This document shows positions 45,783-55,156 of a DNA stretch of 64,000 bases, piece by piece; positions within the stretch are counted from its first letter, which is position 1, and each line of letters opens with the position of its first letter. The stretch covers positions 1 to 64,000 of the forward strand of contig CALHUY010000053.1 in the NCBI GenBank assembly GCA_938039295.1, given 5' to 3'. This stretch comes from an uncultured Solobacterium sp. Its GTDB lineage: Bacteria; Bacillota_I; Bacilli_A; Erysipelotrichales; Erysipelotrichaceae. The translations under genes and the position numbers were made by a program. Below the pieces are notes generated by a model. The model saw only the letters and a program-made list of their open reading frames with translations. It searched no databases and was not told the origin of the DNA.

Positions 45783-48236
45783 ATGGTCAAGAAGATATGG
45801 AAGTATTTACAAGTCACATTGTTAACAATTTTACTATCCATTTCATCACTTTCAGTGCTACCTGTAGCGGCTCTAGATGAAGTAAAGGATGACACAGACT
45901 TATCAAAACTTGAGCTATATCAATTTACACTTACACAAGAAAACATGGAGATTGTTTCGCAATCAGCTTCTGTTGTGAAAGATATCGTTGATCCAAATGG
46001 ATCATGGAAACAGGCAACAGTATTTTCATTGAAGGTTGATAAAAATAATACTGCAGAAACATTCGATGCACCACTTAAATTGAAATTCTCCAATGCAGGT
46101 ACTTTGTATGGGAAGAATGTAGATGTTTTTGTGACTGTCAATAAAGTAAATACAACTCTCCTTGCGAGAAATAGTGAGTACAACGATCCAAATAAGACAG
46201 TTCTCCCATTTTTAACAGTTGATGAAAATTGGGGCACAAAGTCTATTCAGATTATGGATTACATCTATCCAACACATCCAAATATTACGCATAATTTGGA
46301 AGGTGCATATGCATTTGATGCGGATGTAACTACAGAATTTAAATATCAGGACGGTACTCCATGTGACATTAAGATGGTTATGTTGCCATCAGATATCGAT
46401 GTCGTTAAAGGTAGTCGTAAAGAAGCATTCTCAATCTATGATATGAATAATTCTGTGGATAAGATTGTTATGAATAATGCTAACTATCTTACACGTACAA
46501 CCAATGGAGATAAAACAACTTGGGAACCATCAGATGGTAGAGGAACAAGTGGAGATGCTGAGTACAACGCATCTGGATTTGCAGTACGTTCAACAGACAA
46601 CAAGATGCATTTTGAATATACAACAACAGCAACTTGTGGTGGACTATTTGGCTTCTTTGCGGAAGCAAAAGCTCCAGAACCAACAAAGCAAGTAGATAAA
46701 GCAGAAGTTCCTGCTAAAATTGGGGAAGAACTCATATATACAACAGAATATACAATCCCTACTGCAGGTAAAAATATCATTGGTTCTTTCAGTAAAATGA
46801 GCATGACCGATGAATTTGATGAAAGATTAGATTTCCAGAGCGCTACTGTAAAACTTGCTGGACAGACTTTGACAGAAAATGATGATTATACTGTTGAAAA
46901 GAATGGGCAGAAAGTAACAGTTCATATTGATAAAAAGCACTTAGGAAAAGCGAATAGTGGTAAGAAGTTCGAGATTATCTTTACCGTAAAGACAAATGAA
47001 AAGATTCTAGATAACGGAACTGTAATTAAAAACAAAGTAACGCAAACAGTTGATAATGTAATTACTCCTTCTAACGAGGTGGAAACTAAGGTTCTCTACA
47101 ACAAGACACATGAATATATTAGTGGCACCCCTGGAAAAGAACTACCAACTGAAGTGAAGGTTTTATTACCAGATGATGTTCATAATATTCCTAATGGCAC
47201 TACTGTAACTCCAGATACTCCAAAAGGAAATGTTACAAAAGTGAGTGTACCTGAAGGAAACTGGGTATTTAGAGGATATGATAAGCAACAAGAAGTAATC
47301 AATAATAAGGATGCACACTTTATTGGTGTATGGGTGATTGAATCATATGAATCACCAGTTAAAGATGTAGCGTTCGCTGCAGATCCAACAACAAGTATTG
47401 ATAATAAACCTGTTAAACCAGGTGATGAATTAGAATATTCCATCAAATTTAAGAATACGACGACATCACAACGTGATGTGACAATGACGGATATTATTCC
47501 TGAAAATACAACATATGTGGAAGGCTCTGCATCTCCAACAGGTACATATGATGCGATAACAAGAACATTAACATTAGAAAAAACAGGTTTAGCAGCAGAT
47601 GCGGAAGTGGTTTTCCGCTTCAAGGTTAAAGTAAATGAAGACGCAAATAGTGTTGTGATTGAAAATACAGCAACTGTTAAGTCTGGAGATAATACATTTA
47701 CAACGAATACAACAAAGAATCCTACTCCAACACCTCCATTAAAAGATGTTCATGAGGAAGGTAAGCTAGATACAAGTATCAATAATCGTCCCGTATCTGC
47801 CGGTCAGATTCTAACCTATACAATCTCATACAGAAATACAACAGGTGAAAAGCGTACGGTGATTGTGAGTGATACAATTCCTGCTCATACACAATATGTT
47901 GATGGAACGGCAAACGAAGCAGGTATATATAATCCGACAACAAAGACGTTGCAGTGGCAAAAGGTTGATTTAGAAGCAGGTGATGTTGTAACATTCCGGT
48001 TCAATGTGAAGGTTGATGCTGATGTTGATGGAGAAGTCATTGAAAACCATGCAGATGTAAATGACGGTTTTAATCAATATGTAACTAATACAACAAAGAA
48101 TCCAACACCAAAGAAAGTTACACCTAAGACATCAGATACTATGAATGTATGGTTATATGCATGTGTATTATTATCAACATTTGTGGTAGGAATGATTATT
48201 CTTCAAAAAAGATTTTTAATGCACTTTAAAAAATAG
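45783..48236 (+). CDS. Cell-wall-anchored surface protein with SHIRT-like and DUF11 repeats
   Basis: A protein of 817 residues. A signal peptide (about 1-31) precedes an N-terminal region of unknown fold. Next come an isopeptide-forming fimbrial-type domain (about 305-440), a segment like the SHIRT domain (about 443-520, ISGTPGKELPTEV and GNWVFRGYD) and two DUF11-type repeats (about 525-770) sharing NTTTxxxRxV, TxYV(E/D)G(S/T)A and TNTTKNPTP. The C-terminus TPKTSDTMN, a membrane stretch and KKRF-like basic end form the sorting signal. It is probably a stalk-like adhesin; ligand unknown. GGAGGGG precedes the ATG. It shares the TSDT-type tail with the 1758-residue protein. Confidence 0.87.
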   Translation: MVKKIWKYLQVTLLTILLSISSLSVLPVAALDEVKDDTDLSKLELYQFTLTQENMEIVSQSASVVKDIVDPNGSWKQATVFSLKVDKNNTAETFDAPLKLKFSNAGTLYGKNVDVFVTVNKVNTTLLARNSEYNDPNKTVLPFLTVDENWGTKSIQIMDYIYPTHPNITHNLEGAYAFDADVTTEFKYQDGTPCDIKMVMLPSDIDVVKGSRKEAFSIYDMNNSVDKIVMNNANYLTRTTNGDKTTWEPSDGRGTSGDAEYNASGFAVRSTDNKMHFEYTTTATCGGLFGFFAEAKAPEPTKQVDKAEVPAKIGEELIYTTEYTIPTAGKNIIGSFSKMSMTDEFDERLDFQSATVKLAGQTLTENDDYTVEKNGQKVTVHIDKKHLGKANSGKKFEIIFTVKTNEKILDNGTVIKNKVTQTVDNVITPSNEVETKVLYNKTHEYISGTPGKELPTEVKVLLPDDVHNIPNGTTVTPDTPKGNVTKVSVPEGNWVFRGYDKQQEVINNKDAHFIGVWVIESYESPVKDVAFAADPTTSIDNKPVKPGDELEYSIKFKNTTTSQRDVTMTDIIPENTTYVEGSASPTGTYDAITRTLTLEKTGLAADAEVVFRFKVKVNEDANSVVIENTATVKSGDNTFTTNTTKNPTPTPPLKDVHEEGKLDTSINNRPVSAGQILTYTISYRNTTGEKRTVIVSDTIPAHTQYVDGTANEAGIYNPTTKTLQWQKVDLEAGDVVTFRFNVKVDADVDGEVIENHADVNDGFNQYVTNTTKNPTPKKVTPKTSDTMNVWLYACVLLSTFVVGMIILQKRFLMHFKK

Positions 48237-48257
48237 TGAAAAATGATAAAAACAAAG

Positions 48258-48297
48258 GATATCTAGACTATTGAAGAGATAGTTTAGGTATCTTTTT
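48258..48297 (+). terminator. Terminator of the second surface protein
   Basis: 14-bp stem (48258-48271 with 48279-48292) including G-U pairs, loop TGAAGAG, then five T. Confidence 0.85.
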
Positions 48298-48533
48298 ATG
48301 TTTTAACATGATGTATTGAAACATGCATATATGTGAATTCACATTGGTTTTCACATTTATGATTAATTTTAGCAATATCATTATTTTTCATGCTTTAAAT
48401 GTAAAGAGTTGTATTTGGTGTATGTATGATACATAAAAATGATATGTTTTTCAGAAATAAACATATATTGAAAATGAAAAAAATTATAAGTGTGAATAAA
48501 AACGAGAAATAATTGATTAAAGGGGGTATTCAT
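48298..48533. other. AT-rich intergenic stretch, nothing recognised
   Basis: About 235 bases rich in A/T with no supported gene, riboswitch or repeat; it leads to the promoter of the flavoprotein gene. Confidence 0.5.
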
Positions 48534-48560
48534 TTGTGAAAAAATGGTCTATCATATAAT
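48534..48560 (+). promoter_or_regulatory. Promoter of the flavoprotein reductase
   Basis: A perfect TATAAT (48555-48560) and TTGTGA (48534-48539) with a short 15-base spacer; 24 bases before the start codon, with GGAGGG in between. Confidence 0.55.
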
Positions 48561-48583
48561 CAATACATGGAGGGAAAATTATA

Positions 48584-50569
48584 ATGAAAAAGTTGAGTAT
48601 CTCTTTAGTTGCTCTTGTTTTAGCCGGATCATTAGTAGGCTGTAATAAGACAACTGAAACAACAACTTCTACAAAGATGAAGGCCGGTACATATACAGCT
48701 TCAGCTGCTGGTATGAACGACAATGTTACAGTAGAAGTAGAAGTAACTGAAACAGAAATCAAGTCAGTTAAGGTTACTTCACATGCTGAAACACCAGGTA
48801 TTGGTGGAGAACTTGTTGACAAGGATGGAAAGGTTGTTACAACTGGGGGCGTAGCACCTGTTCAATTGATTCCTGAAGAAATCGTTAAGCATCAAAGTTT
48901 ATCTGTTGATAACGTAACTGGTGCAACAATTACATCAGGAGCTATTAAGACTGCTGTTAAGGACGCTATCAAACAAGCAGGTGGCGATCCAGATGCATTT
49001 AAGAAAGAAGTATCATACGAAGACAAAAAAGACGTTGAAGCAGACGTTGTCGTTGTAGGCGGTGGCGGTGCTGGTCTTGCAAGTGCTGTTGAACTCTTAC
49101 AAGGTGGTAAGAGTGTAGCAATTATTGAAAAAGCCGGTGAAGTCGGTGGTGATACATTAGTTTGTGGTGCAATTTATAATGCACCAGATCCAGCATTACA
49201 ACAACATGCTGAAATGAGTGATGCAGTTAAGACTACTATTGAAAAAGCTTTAGCTGAAACACCAGTTAACGAACAACATGCAGCATTACTTGCTGAAGTT
49301 CAAGCTCAGTGGGATGCATATAAGGCTTCAGGTAGAACAGACTTATTCGACTCCAAGGAATGGTATGCATTGCAGACTTGGATCAATGGTGATAAGGTTG
49401 CTAACTTAGATTTAGTTAAGGCATTATGCTATAACGCATTTGGTGGCTATGAATGGATTGAATCCATGGGTATGAACTTCCAGGATAAGATTTCTCAAGG
49501 TGCTGGTGCTCTATGGCAACGTACACACACATCTACAATGAAGATGGGTACAGGCTTTATCTCCGTATATGCAGACATGCTTGAAAAGTATGGTGATAAG
49601 GTGACATTATTAACAGAAACAACAGCTACTAAGCTTGTAGTTGACAACAACCAAGTGAAGGCTGTTAAGGCTACAGACAACCATACAGGCAAAGAAATTA
49701 CAGTTACTGGTAAAGACGGTGTCGTATTAGCAACTGGTGGTTTCGGTGCTAACGCTAAGATGGTTCAAGAATACAACACAACAGGTAAGTGGCCAGATCT
49801 TTCTAAGACAGGTACAACAAACCGTTTCTCAGCATCACAGGGTGATGGTATCACAATGGCTAAGGATGCTGGTGCTTCATTAACAGATATGGAACAATTA
49901 CAGCTTCTATATTTAGGTAACTTAGTTGACGGTCAGATTTCTAAGTTCCCAGCACGTGATGTTAATGGTACAGACCAGATTATCTTCATCAATAAGGAAG
50001 GTAAGCGTTTCGTTCGTGAAGACGGTCGTCGTGACCAGATTTGCGGTGGCGTTCTAAATCAAACAGATAAGATGTTCTATATCCTCGAAAGTGGCGATGG
50101 TGCTGGTTATAAAGATATTAAAGATCCATCATGGAGAAGTGGTGACGGATTTACATTTGAATATCTAGAAAAGAATGGTTTCATTGTTTACGCGGATACA
50201 TTAGAAGAACTCGCTAAGAAGTTAGACATGGATCCTGCAACATTACAGGCAACTGTAGATGAATTCAACAAGAGCGTTGAAAGTGGAAACGATGAATTCG
50301 GAAGAACTCTATACTCCACAAAACTTGAAAAGGGACCATGGGTTGCAACTCCTCGTCAGGCTTGCGTTCACCATACAATGGGTGGTGTAACAATTGACCC
50401 AGAAGCACGCGTACTCAATGAAAAGGGCGAAGTAATCAAGGGCTTATACGCTGCTGGTGAAGTAGTTGGTGGTATCCACGGTGCTAACCGTTTAGGTGGT
50501 AACGCTGTAGTAGATACAGTAGTATTCGGTAAGTTATCTGCTGATACATTACTAGCTGATACAAAATAG
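48584..50569 (+). CDS. Flavinylated lipoprotein reductase (FMN-bind plus fumarate-reductase-like FAD domain)
   Basis: A protein of 661 residues anchored outside the membrane. Lipobox LVGC (Cys20) follows a signal peptide. An FMN-binding domain (about 30-130) carries the flavinylation motif DNVTGATIT (Asp109, Thr117) used by ApbE. The FAD domain begins ADVVVVGGGGAGLASAVE and ends with HHTMGGVTIDPEARV and GANRLGGNAVVDTVVFG. Such enzymes (fumarate, urocanate and related reductases) pass electrons to small organic acceptors at the cell surface. The QxHPT segment of fumarate reductases is here LQLLYLGN, so the acceptor is probably not fumarate. Codons resemble those of glycolytic genes, hinting at high expression. 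Confidence 0.9.
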   Translation: MKKLSISLVALVLAGSLVGCNKTTETTTSTKMKAGTYTASAAGMNDNVTVEVEVTETEIKSVKVTSHAETPGIGGELVDKDGKVVTTGGVAPVQLIPEEIVKHQSLSVDNVTGATITSGAIKTAVKDAIKQAGGDPDAFKKEVSYEDKKDVEADVVVVGGGGAGLASAVELLQGGKSVAIIEKAGEVGGDTLVCGAIYNAPDPALQQHAEMSDAVKTTIEKALAETPVNEQHAALLAEVQAQWDAYKASGRTDLFDSKEWYALQTWINGDKVANLDLVKALCYNAFGGYEWIESMGMNFQDKISQGAGALWQRTHTSTMKMGTGFISVYADMLEKYGDKVTLLTETTATKLVVDNNQVKAVKATDNHTGKEITVTGKDGVVLATGGFGANAKMVQEYNTTGKWPDLSKTGTTNRFSASQGDGITMAKDAGASLTDMEQLQLLYLGNLVDGQISKFPARDVNGTDQIIFINKEGKRFVREDGRRDQICGGVLNQTDKMFYILESGDGAGYKDIKDPSWRSGDGFTFEYLEKNGFIVYADTLEELAKKLDMDPATLQATVDEFNKSVESGNDEFGRTLYSTKLEKGPWVATPRQACVHHTMGGVTIDPEARVLNEKGEVIKGLYAAGEVVGGIHGANRLGGNAVVDTVVFGKLSADTLLADTK

Positions 50570-50592
50570 TAAGTAATTAGAATCAATAAGTT

Positions 50593-50618
50593 AAGGTCTG
50601 AGTTTGCTCAGACCTTTC
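50593..50618 (+). terminator. Terminator of the flavoprotein gene
   Basis: Perfect 10-bp stem AAGGTCTGAG/CTCAGACCTT with loop TTTG; short T-run. Confidence 0.8.
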
Positions 50619-50640
50619 TTGTAAATAAGGAGAAATGAAT

Positions 50641-51261
50641 ATGAATAAACTGATAAAAGCATTTCTTACATGTACGATTATTTTTATGACAGGGTGTAAC
50701 TTATTCCGGGAACCTAGTAAGAAACCTGTTATTTATCTATATCCTGAGAGTACAACTGAGGTAGATGTAAAAGTAAATCTTGATGGGAAATTCACTGCAA
50801 CATATCCAAAGTATCATGATGGCTGGAAAGTTGTGGCAGAACCAGATGGAACGATACATTCATTGGATAACAAGAATTCATATTACTGCTTATTCTGGGA
50901 AGGATTTGTAAATTATACTCCAGACTTTTCAACTGGTTTTGTTGTGAAAGGGTCTGAAACAGAGACTTTCTTGGAAGAAGCACTTACAAAGCTAGGACTA
51001 AATGATAGGGAGAGAAATGAATTTATCATCTATTGGTTACCACAGATGCAGGATAATGCATATAACTTAATATCTTTCCAGAATGAGAACTATACGAATC
51101 ATGCGACTCTCGATATTTCTCCAAAGCCAGATACAGTCATTCGTGTCATGATGGCATGGAAACCGTTGAAAGAATCAATGGCGATTCAACCACAGAAATT
51201 AGACAGTGTAGAACGTAATGGCTTCACAGTGGTTGAATGGGGTGGAACAGAATATAAATAG
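50641..51261 (+). CDS. Conserved lipoprotein of unknown function
   Basis: A protein of 206 residues. Signal peptide with lipobox FMTGC (Cys19), then a segment KKPVIYLYPESTTEVDVKVN that I associate with a widespread but uncharacterised Firmicutes family, followed by a beta-rich domain (WKVVAEPDGTIH, YYCLFWEGF) and a region with EFIIYWLPQMQ and WKPL. No catalytic motif was recognised. The start at 50641 is chosen because AAGGAG then has a spacing of eight bases; the ATG at 50635 is too close. It lies between the flavoprotein and a DUF885 peptidase, both exported, on the same strand. Confidence 0.75.
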   Translation: MNKLIKAFLTCTIIFMTGCNLFREPSKKPVIYLYPESTTEVDVKVNLDGKFTATYPKYHDGWKVVAEPDGTIHSLDNKNSYYCLFWEGFVNYTPDFSTGFVVKGSETETFLEEALTKLGLNDRERNEFIIYWLPQMQDNAYNLISFQNENYTNHATLDISPKPDTVIRVMMAWKPLKESMAIQPQKLDSVERNGFTVVEWGGTEYK

Positions 51262-51317
51262 TAATATTTCTCAAAAACCATACTTCTGTTATACTAAGGA
51301 ACAAGGAGAATGAATAA

Positions 51318-53171
51318 ATGAAGATAAGAAAGTTTTTACTTGGCTTAATTGCCATGGCACTTCTTTGTGTAATTTCACCTGTACATGCAGAAGAAACAAA
51401 TGCTGATTTCGATCAGTTTATGAAAGATGAGTTCATCGAACAGATGGAGAGTGATTATACATCACTACATTTCGCATTAAAGGATTATGAGAAATATGGT
51501 ATTACAAAGCCAGAACCAACGATTGGTGAGCCACCTACAATTGATAACTCAGAGAGTATTGCGAAGGTGGAAGAGTCTTTAAAGAAATTAGAACAGTTTG
51601 ATTATGATACATTGTCTGATGTACAACAACATGACTACGATACATATAAGTATTACTTAGAAAGTACTCGTGAGTTATTGAACTATCCAATGTTTAATTT
51701 CCAGTTCTTACCAAACCATGGTATTCAAAGTAATTTGATTACAAACTTTACAGAGTTTATTTTCTATAAGCAGGAAGATATCGATGATTATTTATCTGTA
51801 TTAGAGAGTGTTCCGGCATATATTGAAGGAGCATTAGAAGTAACTCGTACACAGGTAGCGAATGGATACTTCATGACTGATGCAGCTTTAGATAGCACAT
51901 TAGATGGTATTGCAAAGTTTGTTGCAAAGACTGATAACAATCCACTCATTCAAATCTTTAATCAGAATATTGATAAGTTTGAAGGTTTAACAGAGGAACA
52001 ACGTGTTGCTTATAAAGAAAAAAATCGTGATTTTATCTTAAATACTTACATTCCTGAATACCAGAAACTTGCACAAGAACTTGAAACATTCCGTGGAACT
52101 CGTACATCCTTAAGTTTATATGACTTACCAGATGGAAAAGAATACTACACAGCATTATTACGTTCTAAGTCTAGTTCATCTGCTACTTTACAAGAATTAT
52201 TTGAATTAACAGATGAACAGTTAAAGAAGTTAATTGATGAAGCTAGAAGTTTATACTTGCACGCTAAGAAGTCTGACAACTTAGAAGAAGCATTGCCAGA
52301 GAAAGATCCAACTGAAATATTAAAAACATTACAAGGACAATTACAGGAATTCCCTGAAGGTCCTGAAGTAACATTTACAGCAAGTTACTTAGATCCATCT
52401 GTTGCAAATGATGGTATTGTGGCATATTACATGCAGCCACCAATCGATGACATTGTAAACAACGTTATCAAGATTAATGGTGCTAACGTAAATTCAACGA
52501 ATGAAATGTTTACTACTTTAGCACACGAAGGTTTCCCTGGACACTTATTCCAGATTACTTGGTACTTGAATACAAATCCAAATCCATTACGTACACAGCT
52601 CAGCAATATTGGTTATACTGAAGGTTGGGCAATGTACTGTGAAGATGTTGCTTGGGCATATTCTGAGTTAAATGATGGTGCAAAGGAAGAAAACCGTATC
52701 AATACAAACCTAAACTACATCTTACCTGCACAGGCTGATTTCTTGGTGAATGGTCTAGGTTGGGATGAGAAGAAGTTAGGCAAGTACTATGAATCATTAG
52801 GATTAAATGCGGCAGCAGCATCCAATGTTATTAAGGCTGTAACACAAGAACCAGCTTCTATTGTTCCTTATGGTATAGGTTTAACATATTACCTTCACTT
52901 CCGTGATCAGGCGAAAGCTGCACTTGGCAGAAAGTTTGATGTAGTAGAATTTAACCGTATGTTATTAACACATGGTGATCGTCCATTTGATATCGTACAA
53001 AAGGACTTAGAGAAGTATCTCGAAGCAAGCGGTGTAAGTGCTACAACATCAACTTCTAATAAGCCATTTATCAATCCGGGTAAGATTGGTCTTTGGGTAT
53101 CGTTAGCAGCTACAGTATTAATTTTAGTTGTTGTATTTATCCGCAAGAAAAAAGAAAATAACTATCAATAA
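51318..53171 (+). CDS. DUF885-family exported metallopeptidase-like protein
   Basis: A protein of 617 residues. Signal peptide (about 1-24, ending VHA), helical DUF885 body, and the family's zinc motif HEGFPGH (His403, Glu404, His409) followed by GYTEGWAMYCEDVAW, whose Glu is a likely third ligand. A C-terminal membrane helix (about 590-610) and KKKENN anchor it to the outer face of the membrane. DUF885 proteins resemble gluzincin peptidases, but substrates are mostly unknown. It ends before ung with its own terminator. Confidence 0.88.
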   Translation: MKIRKFLLGLIAMALLCVISPVHAEETNADFDQFMKDEFIEQMESDYTSLHFALKDYEKYGITKPEPTIGEPPTIDNSESIAKVEESLKKLEQFDYDTLSDVQQHDYDTYKYYLESTRELLNYPMFNFQFLPNHGIQSNLITNFTEFIFYKQEDIDDYLSVLESVPAYIEGALEVTRTQVANGYFMTDAALDSTLDGIAKFVAKTDNNPLIQIFNQNIDKFEGLTEEQRVAYKEKNRDFILNTYIPEYQKLAQELETFRGTRTSLSLYDLPDGKEYYTALLRSKSSSSATLQELFELTDEQLKKLIDEARSLYLHAKKSDNLEEALPEKDPTEILKTLQGQLQEFPEGPEVTFTASYLDPSVANDGIVAYYMQPPIDDIVNNVIKINGANVNSTNEMFTTLAHEGFPGHLFQITWYLNTNPNPLRTQLSNIGYTEGWAMYCEDVAWAYSELNDGAKEENRINTNLNYILPAQADFLVNGLGWDEKKLGKYYESLGLNAAAASNVIKAVTQEPASIVPYGIGLTYYLHFRDQAKAALGRKFDVVEFNRMLLTHGDRPFDIVQKDLEKYLEASGVSATTSTSNKPFINPGKIGLWVSLAATVLILVVVFIRKKKENNYQ

Positions 53172-53178
53172 ACTAGTG

Positions 53179-53207
53179 AAAAATCATACCGAAGTGGTAT
53201 GATTTTT
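53179..53207 (+). terminator. Terminator after the DUF885 gene
   Basis: Perfect 12-bp stem AAAAATCATACC/GGTATGATTTTT with a five-base loop. Confidence 0.85.
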
Positions 53208-53230
53208 ATATAAGAGGAGTACGTATTAAA

Positions 53231-53896
53231 ATGGATAATCAATGGACAGAATGGTTGCATCAAGAGTGGAAGAAAGAGTACTTCTTGAAGCTATCAGATT
53301 TTTTAAAGAATGCCTATGAAACAAAAGAAATCTATCCACCAAAACAGCAAGTTTTCTCCGCCTTTCATCATTGTGATTATAAGGATATCAAGGTAGTCAT
53401 TCTTGGCCAAGATCCGTATCATCAAAAAGGACAGGCTCATGGTTTATGTTTTTCTGTCAATCCAGGGGTAAAGATACCACCAAGTCTTTTGAATATGTAC
53501 AAAGAATTACAAGCAGAGTATGGCTATCCAATTCCAAATAATGGATATCTTGTACCATGGGCAAAACAAGGGGTATTTCTATTGAATACAGTGATGACTG
53601 TAGAAGATTCTCACCCACAGAGTCATGCTGGCATGGGATGGGAGACTTTCACAGATCATGTGATTCAAAAAATTAACGAAAAAAATGAACCGGTGGTCTT
53701 CTTGTTGTGGGGAAGAGCAGCCAGAAATAAAGCATGCATGATTGATAAAACGAAGCATCTTGTATTAGAGGCTGCACATCCATCACCACTGTCTGCATAC
53801 AATGGTTTTTTCGGCTGTAACCACTTCAAGAAAGCCAATGAATTTCTGGAAAATAATAATCGTAAGACAGTTGATTGGCAGATTAAAGATATTTGA
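53231..53896 (+). CDS. ung: Uracil-DNA glycosylase
   Basis: Removes uracil from DNA in base-excision repair. The 221-residue family 1 enzyme has the water-activating GQDPYHQKGQAHGLCFSV (Asp in GQDPYH) and the uracil/DNA-binding AHPSPLSAYNGFFGCNHF with catalytic His. Length is normal. AAGAGGAG precedes the ATG. It seems monocistronic and unrelated to its metabolic neighbours. Confidence 0.97.
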   Translation: MDNQWTEWLHQEWKKEYFLKLSDFLKNAYETKEIYPPKQQVFSAFHHCDYKDIKVVILGQDPYHQKGQAHGLCFSVNPGVKIPPSLLNMYKELQAEYGYPIPNNGYLVPWAKQGVFLLNTVMTVEDSHPQSHAGMGWETFTDHVIQKINEKNEPVVFLLWGRAARNKACMIDKTKHLVLEAAHPSPLSAYNGFFGCNHFKKANEFLENNNRKTVDWQIKDI

Positions 53897-53970
53897 AAAT
53901 TTCATCAAAAAAATGAGTGAAAATCTGTATATTTTAAGTGTTGGTAATGTTCTGATTATCAATATTAGTT

Positions 53971-53976
53971 TATAAT
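53971..53976 (+). promoter_or_regulatory. -10 element of glgCDA
   Basis: A perfect TATAAT, 35 bases before glgC; no good -35 at the expected distance, consistent with an activated or weak promoter. Confidence 0.5.
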
Positions 53977-53989
53977 GTAAGCGTATCCA
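53976..53989 (+). promoter_or_regulatory. cre site (CcpA) at glgC
   Basis: TGTAAGCGTATCCA fits TGNAANCGNWNNCW at every position. It starts in the last base of the -10 and covers the transcription start, a place where bound CcpA would block transcription. Confidence 0.6.
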
Positions 53990-54011
53990 TAGGTTTAATA
54001 AGGAGGACTTT

Positions 54012-55145
54012 ATGAGATCTAATGCAATGGTTGCGATGATTCTTGCCGGTGGCCGTGGAAGCCGTCTGCATGATTTAACAAAGAAGGTCGCAAAGCCTGC
54101 AGTGCATTTTGGAGGAAAGTATAGAATTATCGATTTTCCACTGAGTAATTGTGCAAATTCAGGTATTAACACAGTAGGTGTACTAACACAATATGAATCA
54201 GTTTTATTAAATGCGTATGTTGCAAAAGACCAGTTCTGGGGTCTTGATACAAATGATGGTGGTGTATTCGTGCTTCCACCACGCGAAAGAGATCAGAAGG
54301 GTTTTGAAGTGTATCGCGGAACAGCGGATGCAATTACACAAAACATTGACTTCTTAGATAGCATGGCACCAGAATATGTGCTGATTTTATCAGGTGACCA
54401 TATCTACAAGATGAACTATGAAAAGATGTTGAAGCATCATATCGCAAAGGGTGCTGATGCGACAATTGCTGTATTACAAGTTCCATTAAAGGAAGCTTCT
54501 AGATTTGGTATCATGAACTGTGATAAAAACGACATGATTCAAGAGTTTGAAGAAAAGCCAGCACATCCAAAGAGTAATTTAGCTTCAATGGGTATTTATA
54601 TTTTTACATATAAGACATTACGTAAATACTTACTTGAAGATGATAAGAATGAGAACTCCTCACATGACTTTGGTAAGGATATCATTCCTGCATACTTAGA
54701 TGATAATAAAGTTCTTGCGGCATATCGCTTTAAGGGATATTGGAAAGACGTTGGTACAATCGATTCACTTTGGGAATCTAATATGGATCTGTTGAAGAAT
54801 GATAATGCCCTCAATTTAGGTGATCCTGATTGGAAAATCTATACAGAAGATATCAACGCATTACCACAGTTTATCGGCGAAAGAGCGGTTGTACATAACA
54901 GCTATATCACACAGGGTACTGTTGTATTAGGTGAGGTTAACAACTCAGTATTAGGTACAAATTCCTTTATTGATGAAGGTGCAATTGTACAAGATTCTGT
55001 TATTTTAACGGGTTCTAAGATTGGTGCTGGTGCGAAGATTACACGTTGCATTGTTGCAGATAATGTGGAGATTGGACCAGGTGTTGTCTTAGGCTCAGTA
55101 GATAGTGATCATATTGAATTGATTGCTAAGGATGTTATGGAGTAG
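54012..55145 (+). CDS. glgC: Glucose-1-phosphate adenylyltransferase, catalytic subunit
   Basis: Makes ADP-glucose from ATP and glucose 1-phosphate, the committed step of glycogen synthesis. The 377-residue protein has the nucleotide loop [33 protein letters not shown], the sugar-binding [10 protein letters not shown] and a left-handed beta-helix C-terminus (about 285-377, repeated hexapeptides such as [15 protein letters not shown]). It heads the glgC-glgD-glgA operon, with AAGGAGG upstream and a cre site on its promoter. Confidence 0.96.
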   Translation: MRSNAMVAMILAGGRGSRLHDLTKKVAKPAVHFGGKYRIIDFPLSNCANSGINTVGVLTQYESVLLNAYVAKDQFWGLDTNDGGVFVLPPRERDQKGFEVYRGTADAITQNIDFLDSMAPEYVLILSGDHIYKMNYEKMLKHHIAKGADATIAVLQVPLKEASRFGIMNCDKNDMIQEFEEKPAHPKSNLASMGIYIFTYKTLRKYLLEDDKNENSSHDFGKDIIPAYLDDNKVLAAYRFKGYWKDVGTIDSLWESNMDLLKNDNALNLGDPDWKIYTEDINALPQFIGERAVVHNSYITQGTVVLGEVNNSVLGTNSFIDEGAIVQDSVILTGSKIGAGAKITRCIVADNVEIGPGVVLGSVDSDHIELIAKDVME

Positions 55146-55156
55146 GAGGGGAAATC

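Noticed and set aside
47180..47623. 147-residue minus-strand frame in the second surface protein
   Set aside because: Antisense shadow of the repeat region.
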